Positions 43,821 through 52,331 of a DNA stretch of 63,890 nucleotides are shown here, piece by piece. Source of the stretch: Planctomycetia bacterium (GTDB lineage: Bacteria > Planctomycetota > Planctomycetia > Pirellulales > JACPPG01). Location: assembly GCA_016191115.1 (NCBI GenBank), contig JACPPG010000041.1:1-63890 (forward strand), given 5' to 3'. The position numbers and the translations under genes are program-made. The notes beneath the pieces are model-generated. The model saw only the letters and a list, made by a program, of their open reading frames with translations. It was not told the origin of the DNA and searched no databases. Each line of letters starts with the position of its first letter. Position 1 is the stretch's first letter.

Positions 43821-44822
43821 ATGAGTGCCTCTGGATCGAGTTCCCTGTTGTCGCTGATGACCGGCTTCTGGACGTCGCAAGCCGTGTATGTCGCTGCCAA
43901 GCTTGAGCTCGCCGACCTGCTGGCCGACGGGCCGCAGACCGCGGAGGCGTTGGCCGCCAAGACCGGCACGAATGCCGACGCCCTGTACCGGCTTTTGCGG
44001 GCGCTGGCCAGCCTGGGCCTGTTTCGCGAGGACGGCGAGCGCCATTTTCACCTGACCGACACCGCACGGCCGCTTCAGAGTCGCGTGCCCGGCTCGCAGC
44101 GGGCCGTGGCCATCATGATGGGCGAAGAGCATTTTGCCTGCTGGGGAGACCTGCTCTATTCGATCCGCACCGGCCGCACTGCCTTCGACAAGGTCTACGG
44201 CGCGCCGATCTTCGACTGGCTCTCGAAGCATCCCGAGCAGGCCCGTGTTTTCGACGAAGCCATGGTGGGCGTACACGGATCGGAAACGCCGGCCATGCTC
44301 GACGCCTACGACTTTTCGGGCGTCAACGTCGTGGCCGACGTGGGGGGCGGCAACGGCAGCCTGCTGCGCGGCGTGCTGGCCCGCTATCCGCAAATGCGCG
44401 GTATGCTGTGCGATCTGCCGGGCGTGGTCGAGCGGGCCAAGGCGGTGATCGCCGCCGACCTGGGGGACCGGCTGCAAGCGATCCCGACCAACTTTTTCGA
44501 CTCGGTGCCGGCCGGCGCCGACGCCTACCTGCTGCGGCACATCATTCACGATTGGAACGACGAGCAGTCGCTTGCCATTTTGAAGAACGTGCGTCGCGTG
44601 GTCGGCCCGAGTGGCCGGCTGTTGCTGGTGGAAGGGGTCGTGGCCGAGGGGAACGAGCCCGACTTCACCAAGCTGCTCGACCTGAACATGCTGGTGATCC
44701 CCGGCGGCAAGGAGCGGACCGAGAAGGAGTACCGCGAGCTGTACGCGGCGGCCGGCTTCCGGCTGCGGAGTATTACGCCCACCAAGTCGTACGTCAGCAT
44801 CCTCGACGGCCGGCCGGCGTAG
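43821..44822 (+). CDS. SAM-dependent O-methyltransferase (plant OMT/ASMT-like family)
   Basis: The 333-residue protein has the two-part layout of family-2 O-methyltransferases. An N-terminal winged helix dimerisation domain (AAKLELADLLADGPQTAEALAA, LYRLLRALASLGLF) is followed by the Rossmann-like catalytic domain with the SAM motif VADVGGGNGSLLRG near residue 172 and the catalytic His in HIIHDWND near 238. Such enzymes methylate hydroxyl groups of small aromatic or polyketide molecules, but no biosynthetic neighbours are present and the substrate is unknown. It is cytoplasmic and transcribed alone. Confidence 0.85.
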   Translation: MSASGSSSLLSLMTGFWTSQAVYVAAKLELADLLADGPQTAEALAAKTGTNADALYRLLRALASLGLFREDGERHFHLTDTARPLQSRVPGSQRAVAIMMGEEHFACWGDLLYSIRTGRTAFDKVYGAPIFDWLSKHPEQARVFDEAMVGVHGSETPAMLDAYDFSGVNVVADVGGGNGSLLRGVLARYPQMRGMLCDLPGVVERAKAVIAADLGDRLQAIPTNFFDSVPAGADAYLLRHIIHDWNDEQSLAILKNVRRVVGPSGRLLLVEGVVAEGNEPDFTKLLDLNMLVIPGGKERTEKEYRELYAAAGFRLRSITPTKSYVSILDGRPA

Positions 44823-44869
44823 CGACGCTTTCCCACATATGGTCGTGCCAGCCATGGACGATCACGGAT

Positions 44870-44991
44870 AGGAGAACTGCAAAGTCCTGGGAGAGGGGGT
44901 CAGGCACATTTTTCGGCCGACGGTCGTTTAGACGAATTGAAGGCCGCGTGTGCCGAAAGATGAGCCAGACCCCGGACTTCGCAGTTCTCCT
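44870..44991. repeat. Dispersed inverted repeat B, copy B2
   Basis: The outer arms AGGAGAACTGCAAAGTCC and GGACTTCGCAGTTCTCCT enclose inner arms GGGGTCAGGCACATTTTTCG and GCCGAAAGATGAGCCAGACC. The inner unit is in the opposite direction to copy B1. It is followed 12 bases later by repeat A5. Confidence 0.88.
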
Positions 44992-45003
44992 GCGATCACG
45001 GGC

Positions 45004-45158
45004 AGGGCCGTTCACAGATTCAAGCTTGCCGGCGGCGCAACGGCGGGAAAGTGGGACAGGCACCGAGACGAAACGTTGGTCTGAAAGAACTTGCGCTGTT
45101 TATGCTCGGAGCCAGTCCCATTTTCCCGCCTCGCCATTTTGAAAAACAGAATGCCCCT
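45004..45158 (+). repeat. Dispersed hairpin repeat A, copy A5 (full length)
   Basis: This complete copy begins with AGGGCCGTTCACAGATTC and ends with CAGAATGCCCCT. It lies directly behind repeat B2, so two families stand together between the methyltransferase and the membrane protein gene. Confidence 0.9.
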
Positions 45159-45264
45159 GCGATCACGGGGCCGCCTCTCCGCGATTGGCCGCGCTTCTGC
45201 TAAACTGGCACGCGCCTGAAAGCCCTGGTCCCGCCAATCCACACTCCCAACCGGAGCCTTCCCG

Positions 45265-45798
45265 ATGAAGGGTCTTGATTATCTTCTGGTCATCGCGTCG
45301 ATTGCCCTCACGGCCATCTGCTGGGGCGCGTACGGGCCGGTGCTGCACCGCGGGCAGACGGCGATGCTCGGCAGCCGGCTGCGGCCGCTCTTCTGCGTCG
45401 GCATGGCGTACTTCGTGATCGCCGTGGTCGTGCCGCTTCTGGTCCTGTACCTGCAAGGGGAAAAAGGAGACTGGACCGCCAAGGGCGTCATCTGGAGCGC
45501 CGGCGGCGGCGTCGCGGGCGCGATCGGGGCGCTGGGCATCATCCTGGCCTTCAATTTCGGCGGCAGCCCCAGCTACGTCATGCCGCTCGTGTTCGGCTGC
45601 GCCCCGGTCGTGAATGCCTTCTTGACGATCTACTGGGCCGGGTCGTGGAAGGAAGTCAGTCCGATCTTTCTGGCCGGGCTGATCCTCGTGGCGGTGGGCG
45701 CGTTTACGGTGCTCTTCTTCGCGCCGAAGAGCCACGGCCCACCGCGCGAGTCGCCCGGGCAAGAGATGGTCGCGGAATCGGCCGGCGAGGGGCACTAG
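45265..45798 (+). CDS. Small integral membrane protein (EamA-like)
   Basis: This 177-residue protein has five hydrophobic segments: LLVIASIALTAICWGAYG, VGMAYFVIAVVVPLLVL, GGVAGAIGALGIILAF, MPLVFGCAPVVNAFLTIY and AGLILVAVGAFTVLFF. The arrangement resembles one half of an EamA drug/metabolite transporter unit, but the transported substance is unknown. A polar tail of about 25 residues follows. It is a widespread type of planctomycete protein of unknown role. Confidence 0.75.
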   Translation: MKGLDYLLVIASIALTAICWGAYGPVLHRGQTAMLGSRLRPLFCVGMAYFVIAVVVPLLVLYLQGEKGDWTAKGVIWSAGGGVAGAIGALGIILAFNFGGSPSYVMPLVFGCAPVVNAFLTIYWAGSWKEVSPIFLAGLILVAVGAFTVLFFAPKSHGPPRESPGQEMVAESAGEGH

Positions 45799-45802
45799 AC
45801 CA

Positions 45803-45930
45803 ATGATGAATGCGGAATGATGAATGGGAAGGCAGCAACTAGCGACTAGCGACTAGCAATTGGCCGGAGGGAAAGCGGGCGGCAACCCCTTCTGAACATT
45901 CATCGTTCATCATTCCGCATTCATCATTCC
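45803..45930. repeat. Dispersed repeat H, copy H2 (ATGATGAATG type)
   Basis: AATGATGAATGCGGAATGAT at the left faces CGTTCATCATTCCGCATTCA at the right, an inverted pair. The centre holds a TAGCGAC tandem. The element lies between the ends of the membrane protein gene and queE. Confidence 0.75.
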
Positions 45931-45953
45931 TGGCGGCAAGATGCCGCCCTTCC

Positions 45954-46640
45954 CTACGTCCCCCGCACCAGCCCGTACCACTCGATGTGCTTCCGCGGGC
46001 AGTAGCGCAGGCGCGACTCGCGGCAGTAGTCCGCTAGCCACGCTTCGCGCTCGGCGAGCTCGGCCGCGGTCGTGCCCTGCGGCATCAATAGCACGCGCGC
46101 CCGATCGACCTGCGGGAATAGTTCCAGATACCGCTCGACTTCCTGGCAGTCGTCCGGCTGGTCGATCACGAACTTCCACTGATATTCGTAGTCGCCCGTC
46201 AAGCGGCGGATCACGTCGGGCGCATGCCGCGAGCGCTCGTGGCGGATGCTCCACCGCGGGTGCTCGGCGCGAGGCGGCGTGGAGTTCGATAGCTTGGGGC
46301 TGATCGACATCAAGTGGCAGGTGACCGGCAGGTCGAGCGTGCCGGCCGTCTCGATCGTAATGTGCCGGCCCTGCCGCGCGAGCGCCATGGTGAGCGGCAC
46401 GAGCTCGGCCCAGAGCATCGGCTCGCCGCCGGTAAGCACAACGTGCTCGGTGTCATACTCGCCGACGCGCAAAAGCACTTCGTCGATCGACAGGTCCGTC
46501 CCCTCCGGCGCCCAGGAGGTGTAGGGAGTATCGCAGAACCAGCAGCGGAGATTGCAGCCGCTCGTGCGCACGAAGACGCTCTCGGTGCCGGTGAGCAGCC
46601 CTTCCCCTTGCAGCGAACGGAAGATCTCGGCGATTCTCAC
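45954..46640 (-). CDS. queE: 7-carboxy-7-deazaguanine synthase
   Basis: The start is the GTG at 46640, which overlaps the queC stop (GTGA); the product has 228 residues. The radical SAM motif CNLRCWFC (C-x3-C-x2-C) lies near residue 30, preceded by [10 protein letters not shown], the family opening. QueE contracts the ring of 6-carboxytetrahydropterin to form 7-carboxy-7-deazaguanine in queuosine biosynthesis, using SAM and Mg. Together with queC and the divergent queF it forms a queuosine precursor cluster, but no queD is present in the window. Confidence 0.93.
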   Translation of the reverse strand: MRIAEIFRSLQGEGLLTGTESVFVRTSGCNLRCWFCDTPYTSWAPEGTDLSIDEVLLRVGEYDTEHVVLTGGEPMLWAELVPLTMALARQGRHITIETAGTLDLPVTCHLMSISPKLSNSTPPRAEHPRWSIRHERSRHAPDVIRRLTGDYEYQWKFVIDQPDDCQEVERYLELFPQVDRARVLLMPQGTTAAELAEREAWLADYCRESRLRYCPRKHIEWYGLVRGT

Positions 46641-47326
46641 GTGGCGTACTCCAGCGGGTCCGCAAGGCCGGCCTCGTCGAACCCCTTCCGCCGCAACAAG
46701 CAGGCGTCGCACTGTCCGCAGGCCAGGCCCGCGGGCGACGGGTCGTAGCAACTGTGCGTCAGGGCGAAGTCGACCCGCAGCTCCACCCCCCGGCGAATGA
46801 TCTCGGCCTTGGTCATGTGAATCAAGGGAGCGTGGACGTGGAACTTGAGCGTACCCTCGACGCCCGCTTTTGTCGCCAGGTTGGCCAGCCGTTCGAAAGC
46901 GGCGACGTACTCCGGCCGGCAGTCGGGGTAGCCGCTGTAGTCGAGCGCGTTGACCCCCAGGAAGATGTCGGCCGCGGCCACCGTCTCGGCATAAGCCAGG
47001 GCCAGCGACAAAAATACGGTATTGCGGGCCGGCACGTACGTGATCGGGATGCCGGTCGCCATCTCGTCGGCGGTGCGCGACTTGGGGACGTCGATGGCCG
47101 CCGTGAGCGCGCTTGCGCCGAATTGCCCAAGATCGATCGCCAGCACGACGTGCCGCCGCACGCCAAAGGACTGCGCCACACGCCGCGCGGCGTCCAATTC
47201 CTGCCGATGACGCTGGCCGTAGTCGATCGACAGCGCAAAGAGATCGAACCCTTCGCTCCCCGCGATCGCCGCGGCGGTCGCCGAATCGAGCCCGCCGGAA
47301 AGTAGTACGACAGCCGGTCGCGGCAT
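46637..47326 (-). CDS. queC: 7-cyano-7-deazaguanine synthase
   Basis: This 229-residue protein has the PP-loop SGGLDSAT near residue 10, the DYGQRH motif near 36 and the zinc-binding cysteines near the C-terminus ([21 protein letters not shown] has C at four positions). QueC converts 7-carboxy-7-deazaguanine to preQ0 with ATP and ammonia. The stop overlaps the start of queE by four bases. Length and motifs are normal. Confidence 0.95.
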   Translation of the reverse strand: MPRPAVVLLSGGLDSATAAAIAGSEGFDLFALSIDYGQRHRQELDAARRVAQSFGVRRHVVLAIDLGQFGASALTAAIDVPKSRTADEMATGIPITYVPARNTVFLSLALAYAETVAAADIFLGVNALDYSGYPDCRPEYVAAFERLANLATKAGVEGTLKFHVHAPLIHMTKAEIIRRGVELRVDFALTHSCYDPSPAGLACGQCDACLLRRKGFDEAGLADPLEYAT

Positions 47327-47454
47327 GCGAGATTCTCAGGCCATTCCAGGGACGCTTTCCGTATCTTCCCACTCCTCGGCCATCATGCCACAATGGGCCA
47401 GGAAGGAAAAGGAGCGACGCGCGTGCGCATATATTGGGGATGGGCGCGCCGCTC

Positions 47455-47533
47455 GGGAGGGCGAGGCTCCCGCCGAGCCGTGGCCCTCGAACGCGTCCTT
47501 GTCGCAGCGGCTCGGCGGGGGCCTCGCCCTCCC
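47455..47533. repeat. Dispersed inverted repeat F, copy F2
   Basis: GGGAGGGCGAGGCTCCCGCC at the left faces GGCGGGGGCCTCGCCCTCCC at the right around a 35-base centre. It lies between the divergent queC and queF starts. Confidence 0.85.
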
Positions 47534-47571
47534 AAATTCACCAACGCGACCACAGAACCACCCGCACGACG

Positions 47572-47940
47572 ATGACCGCCGCGTTTCGGAACAAGTTGGA
47601 GACGTTCGCCAACCAGTTTCCCGACCGGGAATACACGGTCGAGATCGTCTGCCCGGAGTTCACTTCGGTGTGCCCGAAGACGGGGCAGCCCGACTTCGGC
47701 GCGCTGACGATCACGTACGCGCCGGCGGCGAAGTGCGTCGAGCTTAAGAGCCTGAAGCTGTACTTGCAGCAGTTTCGCAACGAGGGAATCTTTTACGAGC
47801 ACGCCACCAATCGCATCCTCGATGACCTGGTGGCCGCGGTCGAGCCGCGGTGGATGCAGCTTGTCGCCGCGTTCACGCCCCGCGGCGGCATCACCACGAC
47901 CGTGACCGCCCAGTTCAAGGCGACGCACCGGGCGGAATGA
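47572..47940 (+). CDS. queF: NADPH-dependent 7-cyano-7-deazaguanine reductase
   Basis: The start ATG (MTAAFRNK) gives 122 residues, the short (type I) form of QueF. The catalytic cysteine is in [12 protein letters not shown] near residue 36 and the family motif [18 protein letters not shown] is near 63, with the Glu and His of the active site (YEH). It reduces preQ0 to preQ1 with NADPH. It is divergent from queC. Confidence 0.93.
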   Translation: MTAAFRNKLETFANQFPDREYTVEIVCPEFTSVCPKTGQPDFGALTITYAPAAKCVELKSLKLYLQQFRNEGIFYEHATNRILDDLVAAVEPRWMQLVAAFTPRGGITTTVTAQFKATHRAE

Positions 47941-47997
47941 TGAATGTTAAAACGCTCGCCGACGTCGTTCCTCCGGCTAATTGCTAATTGTTGCGCC

Positions 47998-48400
47998 ATG
48001 AGCACGCAAGAGCTCGAAAAGGCACCGACACCGATCGTGCGGTCGATGTAGATCATCGTCGTGACACTCTTCATGGGCGTGGCAGTCTTCAGCGGCACGG
48101 TGGCGTGCTTGCGACTGAGCGGCAACATGCCGCCGGGGCCGGCGGGGGCTTTTCGCTCACGTACCAGACCAAAACGATCGTCGCCTAGGTCATCCTGGAA
48201 GGCGCGGCCTTTTTCAATAACATCGCCTACCTGCTCGACGGCAGACTGGCGGCGCTGGTGGCGGCCGGGCTCTTGGCCGTGGGCGTGCTGGCGCAGTTTC
48301 CCACCACCGCCCGTCGCCGGCAGAGTCGAAGAGCAACTGCGGCGGCTTGCGGAGGAGAAATCGCTTCCATGGCCGAGCGAGGGCCGCGCTGTCGGAAAAG
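47998..48400 (+). pseudogene. Degraded membrane protein gene
   Basis: Reading the three frames in turn gives MSTQELEKAPTPIVRSM, a TAG stop, IIVVTLFMGVAVFSGTV and GNMPPGPAG; after a frameshift LTYQTKTIVA, a TAG stop, and VILEGAAFFNNIAYLLDG, LAALVAAGLLAVGVLAQFPT; and after another frameshift VEEQLRRLAEEKS. These pieces form one continuous membrane protein of a type common in planctomycetes, broken by two stops and two frameshifts, and probably with an internal deletion. It should not yield a functional protein. Confidence 0.65.
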
Positions 48401-48443
48401 AGCAGGCGCGTAGCGGTCGTGCCGATAGCTCTCGCGGCATGCC

Positions 48444-48905
48444 CTAAGACTCATCTCGGGCCCGCAGCCACGGCGTGATTGTCGGCTCGTAGGGGTGGAT
48501 CTCATCGGGTCGGAAGTAGAGGGCGATTTCGCCGGCGGCCGCTTCGGGCCCGTCCGAGGCGTGGACCAGGTTCATCTGCCGGCTGGCGCTATAGTCGCCG
48601 CGAATGGTTCCGGCCGCGGCCTTCAGCCCGCTCGTGGCCCCCAGCATCTCGCGGACGACGCGGATGGCCTCGAGCCCCTCGATCACGGCGGCGACGATCG
48701 GCCCGCCGGTAATGAACGACTCGAGAGCCGGATAGAAGGGCTTGGCGACGTGCTCGGCATAGTGCTTCTTGGCGAGCTCCGGCGTGACCTGCATCATCTT
48801 CATGGCGACGAAGTTCAGCCCTTTCTCCTCGAAGCGGGTGATGACGCGGCCCAGCAGGCGGCGATGAACGCAGTCGGGCTTGAGGAGGATGAGGGTGCGC
48901 TCCAT
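48444..48905 (-). CDS. ndk: Nucleoside diphosphate kinase
   Basis: This 153-residue protein has the family opening ERTLILLKPDCVHRRLLG, the phosphorylated histidine in NLVHASDG near residue 116 and the RGDYS-type segment before it (GTIRGDYSASRQMN). It transfers the gamma phosphate between nucleoside tri- and diphosphates in the cytoplasm. The C-terminus (YFRPDEIHPYEPT) is normal for the family. Confidence 0.93.
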   Translation of the reverse strand: MERTLILLKPDCVHRRLLGRVITRFEEKGLNFVAMKMMQVTPELAKKHYAEHVAKPFYPALESFITGGPIVAAVIEGLEAIRVVREMLGATSGLKAAAGTIRGDYSASRQMNLVHASDGPEAAAGEIALYFRPDEIHPYEPTITPWLRARDES

Positions 48906-49060
48906 GTCAAGGTCACTCCGACAAAGTCGCTGAAGGAAAGAGCCGGATTCTAGCGCATTTGGCGACGCGCCTCAAGGCGGTTGCACCCGCGCTTGGTGGC
49001 GCACCGGCTAAGCTGGCTGAGGGGAACGCTGCACGGTATGATGCACCGAACGAGGCCGCC

Positions 49061-49297
49061 ATGGCAACACACGACGCCGCCGAGCTGGCGCGATTTCAGC
49101 AGTTCATCGCTCGGCATCTGGAAAGGGGGGATACATTTTCTCCCGAAGAGGCTCTCGACCTGTGGCGCGCCGAAAATCCGCACCCCAATGATGTCGCCGA
49201 CACCGTGGAGGCGCTCTCGGAGATGGAGGCGGGCGATGTCGGCGTTCCCCTCGCGGAATTCGATAGGGCATTTCGCCGCCGGCACGATCTGTCATGA
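49061..49297 (+). CDS. Antitoxin-like protein
   Basis: The ATG gives 78 residues (MATHDAAELARFQQFI...). The chain is helical and acidic, with a central EEALDLWRAENP, a style often seen in antitoxin partners of ParE/RelE-type toxins in planctomycetes. The stop overlaps the start of the next gene (ATGA), as in typical toxin-antitoxin operons. The antitoxin assignment rests on this arrangement. Confidence 0.6.
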   Translation: MATHDAAELARFQQFIARHLERGDTFSPEEALDLWRAENPHPNDVADTVEALSEMEAGDVGVPLAEFDRAFRRRHDLS

Positions 49298-49622
49298 GTT
49301 TCAGTGTCCGTATTCTCCGACGCGCGTGTCGGATGCGGACGATGTCTTCGAATGGATCGCGTCCCGCTCACGTAGCGGGGCCAGCCGGTGGTATGGAACA
49401 TTCTTGGCTGCCGCGCACGGACTGGCGACCAATCCATTTCTGCACGGGGTGGCGCCAGAAAGCAACGCGCTGGGATGCGAAGTCCGCCAGCGGTTCTTCA
49501 AAACGCGTCGTGGCCGCGTCTACCGCATCCTATACGTGGTTGTCGTCGACGAAGTGCGCGTGCTACGAATTCGCGGGCCAGGACAAGCGCCCGTCTCGGC
49601 GATTGACATCAATGCCCCGTGA
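49294..49622 (+). pseudogene. ParE/RelE-type toxin gene, frameshifted
   Basis: The ATG at 49294 starts MSFSVRILRRA, a usual beta-strand opening of ParE/RelE toxins, but the rest of the homology is in another frame (SDADDVFEWIASRSRSGASR, FFKTRRGRVYRILYVVV, VRVLRIRG, stop at 49622). The shift lies around 49324-49328 and needs one added base to be repaired. The toxin is therefore probably dead unless the sequence has an error. Confidence 0.6.
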
Positions 49623-49677
49623 CCAGAGACAAAGGCGGCGCCAGCCAGCCATCGGGCGACGCGCTTCGCTATCCACC

Positions 49678-50298
49678 TCACGTCAGCTCATCGCTATTGA
49701 CGAGCCGGACGCCGGCAGCTCGCATGTTTTCGATCGCGGCCGCGACGTCGCCTGAGTGCAACTCGATGCCGCGGCAGGCGTCCTGGATCACCGTGACCTG
49801 GAAACCCAGCCACAGGGCGTCGCGCGCGCTATGGGCAACGCAGTACTCGGTGGTCAGGCCGGCCAGGAAGAGCTCGCGGACGCCGGCCGCTTTCAAGTAG
49901 TCGCCCAGCCCCGTGCCCCGGCGATGCGCGTTGTCGAAAAACGCGCTGTAGCTGTCGAGGCGTGGATCGGTCCCCTTGTGAAAGACGCGAGCGATGCGGC
50001 CGGCGGCCAGCTCGTCCGCGAGCGCGGCGCCGGCGGTCGCTTGCACGCAATGGACGGGCCAGAGGACTTGCGATTGGCCGTCGACCGTGATGACGTCGCC
50101 CGGAACGCGACCGGGATGATTGACGGCAAAGCTGACGTGGTCGCGGGGGTGCCAATCGAGCGTCGCCACCACCAACTCGAAGAGGGGCTGGACGCGGTTG
50201 ATTACGGAAATGATTTCACCGCTCCCCGGAACCGCCAATGCGCCGCCAGGCAGAAAGTCGTTCTGCACGTCGACGATCGCCAGCGCTCGCTTGGGCAT
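49678..50298 (-). CDS. pncA: Nicotinamidase
   Basis: The 206-residue protein belongs to the isochorismatase-like hydrolases. The catalytic Asp is in IVDVQNDFLPGG near residue 10, the lysine in VFHKGTDP near 107 and the nucleophile cysteine in TTEYCVAHSARDA near 153; DWHPRDH near 48 provides the metal site of nicotinamidases. It converts nicotinamide to nicotinate for NAD salvage. The stop and start are clear. Confidence 0.88.
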   Translation of the reverse strand: MPKRALAIVDVQNDFLPGGALAVPGSGEIISVINRVQPLFELVVATLDWHPRDHVSFAVNHPGRVPGDVITVDGQSQVLWPVHCVQATAGAALADELAAGRIARVFHKGTDPRLDSYSAFFDNAHRRGTGLGDYLKAAGVRELFLAGLTTEYCVAHSARDALWLGFQVTVIQDACRGIELHSGDVAAAIENMRAAGVRLVNSDELT

Positions 50299-50373
50299 CG
50301 TTCAAGTGGCCGAAGCCAACGAATAGAACGAGAGTACGGGAGAGGCTATGGGCCGCGAGAGAAGCAACCGCGG

Positions 50374-52065
50374 TTACTCCTTCTTCGCGGGCGGCGGCTC
50401 GCCGCCGGCAGGAGAGAACATGCCCGGCAGAGCCTTGTCGTCGTCGTAGGCATTGAGCGCGCGGACGGAGCCGTCGGCGAACAACACGAAGAATACCGGC
50501 CGAATGATGGCGGCGACGCCTTTGGTGGGCTTGGCGGGATCGAACGCCAGGTCTGCTGGTTTCGTCCATTCGACGGGCGGACCTTCCGTCGATTCGATGA
50601 CGACGATGGTCGTCCCCTTGTCATCGGTGATTGCATCCAACTTGGGCCCGTCGCTCGACGCGAACAGGGTGCCGGCGCCGGTGGGCAACAAGTACATCGT
50701 CTTACCGTCCGCGACGCGGACCGCATCGCGATACGCGGCGGGAATGCGGTACACGAGCTTCTTGTTGTGCGCGCTGTCCCACGGCTCGTCCAGGTGGAAT
50801 TCCTCATACAGGGCCTGCTCACCAAGCATCGGCAGCAGGTGCACCCGCCAGCTCAATAGCGGCTTGCCGTCGGCGCTGGTGCTGGCCGGCGCGGGATAGG
50901 CGCCTTTGGCGGCGATGTGGGCGTCCAGCGCGGCGGCGATACGGGCAAGGTTTTCCCGCGATGCCGCCTGCTGTGCTTGCTGCATGCTCCTCTTGACGGG
51001 CTGCAGGAGCTGCGGAGCAAAAAGACCCAGGCCGTAGGCGAACGGCTCGCCGGCGAAGGCGAAGTCGATGGCGTCTTTTTGGCGATTGAGCTTCAGGCCG
51101 GTCTTGAGCTTCTCGGCCGTGGTTTGCAGAATGCGGGCCACCGCCCCCGGTCCGCCGAGGCCGCCGCGGGAGTTGGCCGTGGCCTTCACTCGTGCTTCGG
51201 CCGCTTCATTCAGCTTCGCCACCACGTCGTTGACCAGCGTCTCGACGGCCTCGGCGCCATTGTCGTCCTTGACGTCTTTGGTGCGCAAGGTCCCGTTGAC
51301 CGAGACATCCGGCGTCGTGTCCAGCCTGACGACGGCCTCGGAGATGTACTTGATCGCGTCCTTCAGCTTGTCCAAGGGGGGCGTGTCGAACGGAAAAGGC
51401 GGCTTCGAAAACAACAGGTACGTGCCGATCGCCCCGCGAATCGGATCGACCTCCAGGACCACGAGCGCCGCCGAGGCATCGGTCGACTTGCGAAGCGTGG
51501 TCAATAGCGGGCTCTCGGCGTCCTTGGCGACCGAGAGCATTTTCTTCAGCGTATCCTCGCTGGCCATCACCATCGTCCGATCGTTAGCGAAATACACGCA
51601 GCTTCCGCCTGCCGGCTTCGGGCGGTGATACTTGCGGTCCCCGTCGGCGACTTCTTCCCAGTTGGGTCCCAGGGCGCAAAGCTGTTGCGCCTGGTTGACG
51701 TCCTTGTTAAAGCGATAAATCGAGCCGTAGAAAAAATCGCCCAGCTTCGCGCCCGTCCCCCCCGTTACGATCCACTGCTCGACATTGGCGGCGTCGACGC
51801 CCAGACTGGGCTGGAGCAAGGGGGACATCGTGCTGCCCTCGAGCGGACTAAGACCCTCGGCGTTGATCATTTGATAGGGATCGACAACCAGGGCGAAGAC
51901 GGCGTCCGTCGGGATGAAGGCCACGTCCAACGGCTTGGGGACCTTCGGCGGCGGCGCTTCGATGACCACGCCCGCTGCCCCTGTGCCCGATTTCTTGCCA
52001 CCCGAGCACCCGACGGCCACGGGGCAGAAGATCACAAGCGCCCAAACCAGTAAGTGCCTCGACAC
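50374..52065 (-). CDS. Lipoprotein with C-terminal DUF1559-like domain
   Basis: The GTG start has GGGGAGG six bases upstream and gives 563 residues. The N-terminus is a lipoprotein signal (LVIFCPVAVGCSGG). The middle part (about 40-360) is mixed alpha/beta and not recognised. The C-terminal 190 residues carry DUF1559-like sequence without the pilin helix: ENLARIAAALDAHIAAKGAYP, LLSWRVHLLPMLGEQALYEE and a final VLFADGSVRAL. Such lipoproteins are common planctomycete envelope components of unknown role. Confidence 0.78.
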   Translation of the reverse strand: MSRHLLVWALVIFCPVAVGCSGGKKSGTGAAGVVIEAPPPKVPKPLDVAFIPTDAVFALVVDPYQMINAEGLSPLEGSTMSPLLQPSLGVDAANVEQWIVTGGTGAKLGDFFYGSIYRFNKDVNQAQQLCALGPNWEEVADGDRKYHRPKPAGGSCVYFANDRTMVMASEDTLKKMLSVAKDAESPLLTTLRKSTDASAALVVLEVDPIRGAIGTYLLFSKPPFPFDTPPLDKLKDAIKYISEAVVRLDTTPDVSVNGTLRTKDVKDDNGAEAVETLVNDVVAKLNEAAEARVKATANSRGGLGGPGAVARILQTTAEKLKTGLKLNRQKDAIDFAFAGEPFAYGLGLFAPQLLQPVKRSMQQAQQAASRENLARIAAALDAHIAAKGAYPAPASTSADGKPLLSWRVHLLPMLGEQALYEEFHLDEPWDSAHNKKLVYRIPAAYRDAVRVADGKTMYLLPTGAGTLFASSDGPKLDAITDDKGTTIVVIESTEGPPVEWTKPADLAFDPAKPTKGVAAIIRPVFFVLFADGSVRALNAYDDDKALPGMFSPAGGEPPPAKKE

Positions 52066-52331
52066 GCAACACCTCCCCAGTCAAAGACGAAGATTCTTCT
52101 TGTTAGGTTCTGATTTCCGCGCTTTTCTTGGACTGCCGCAATATACGCACGCCCAGCGGGGCGACGCAAGGACCGCTCTGGGCGTCGCTCGGCATGCCGT
52201 TTGGGCCGCCCGCACTAGCTCGAAGCGCCAGCGAGGGTAATCGCGACGAGATTCCTCGAAGCCGCATCGGGCACATCTGGCTGATGCAACAACAAAACCG
52301 ATGGCGCTCGCGATTGTCCCGGCGGCCGGCT

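Noticed and set aside
43821..44822. O-methyltransferase as part of a natural-product cluster
   Set aside because: No synthase, carrier protein or tailoring genes surround it.
47327..47571. preQ1 riboswitch between queC and queF
   Set aside because: The stretch is mostly repeat F2 and no preQ1 aptamer pattern was recognised.
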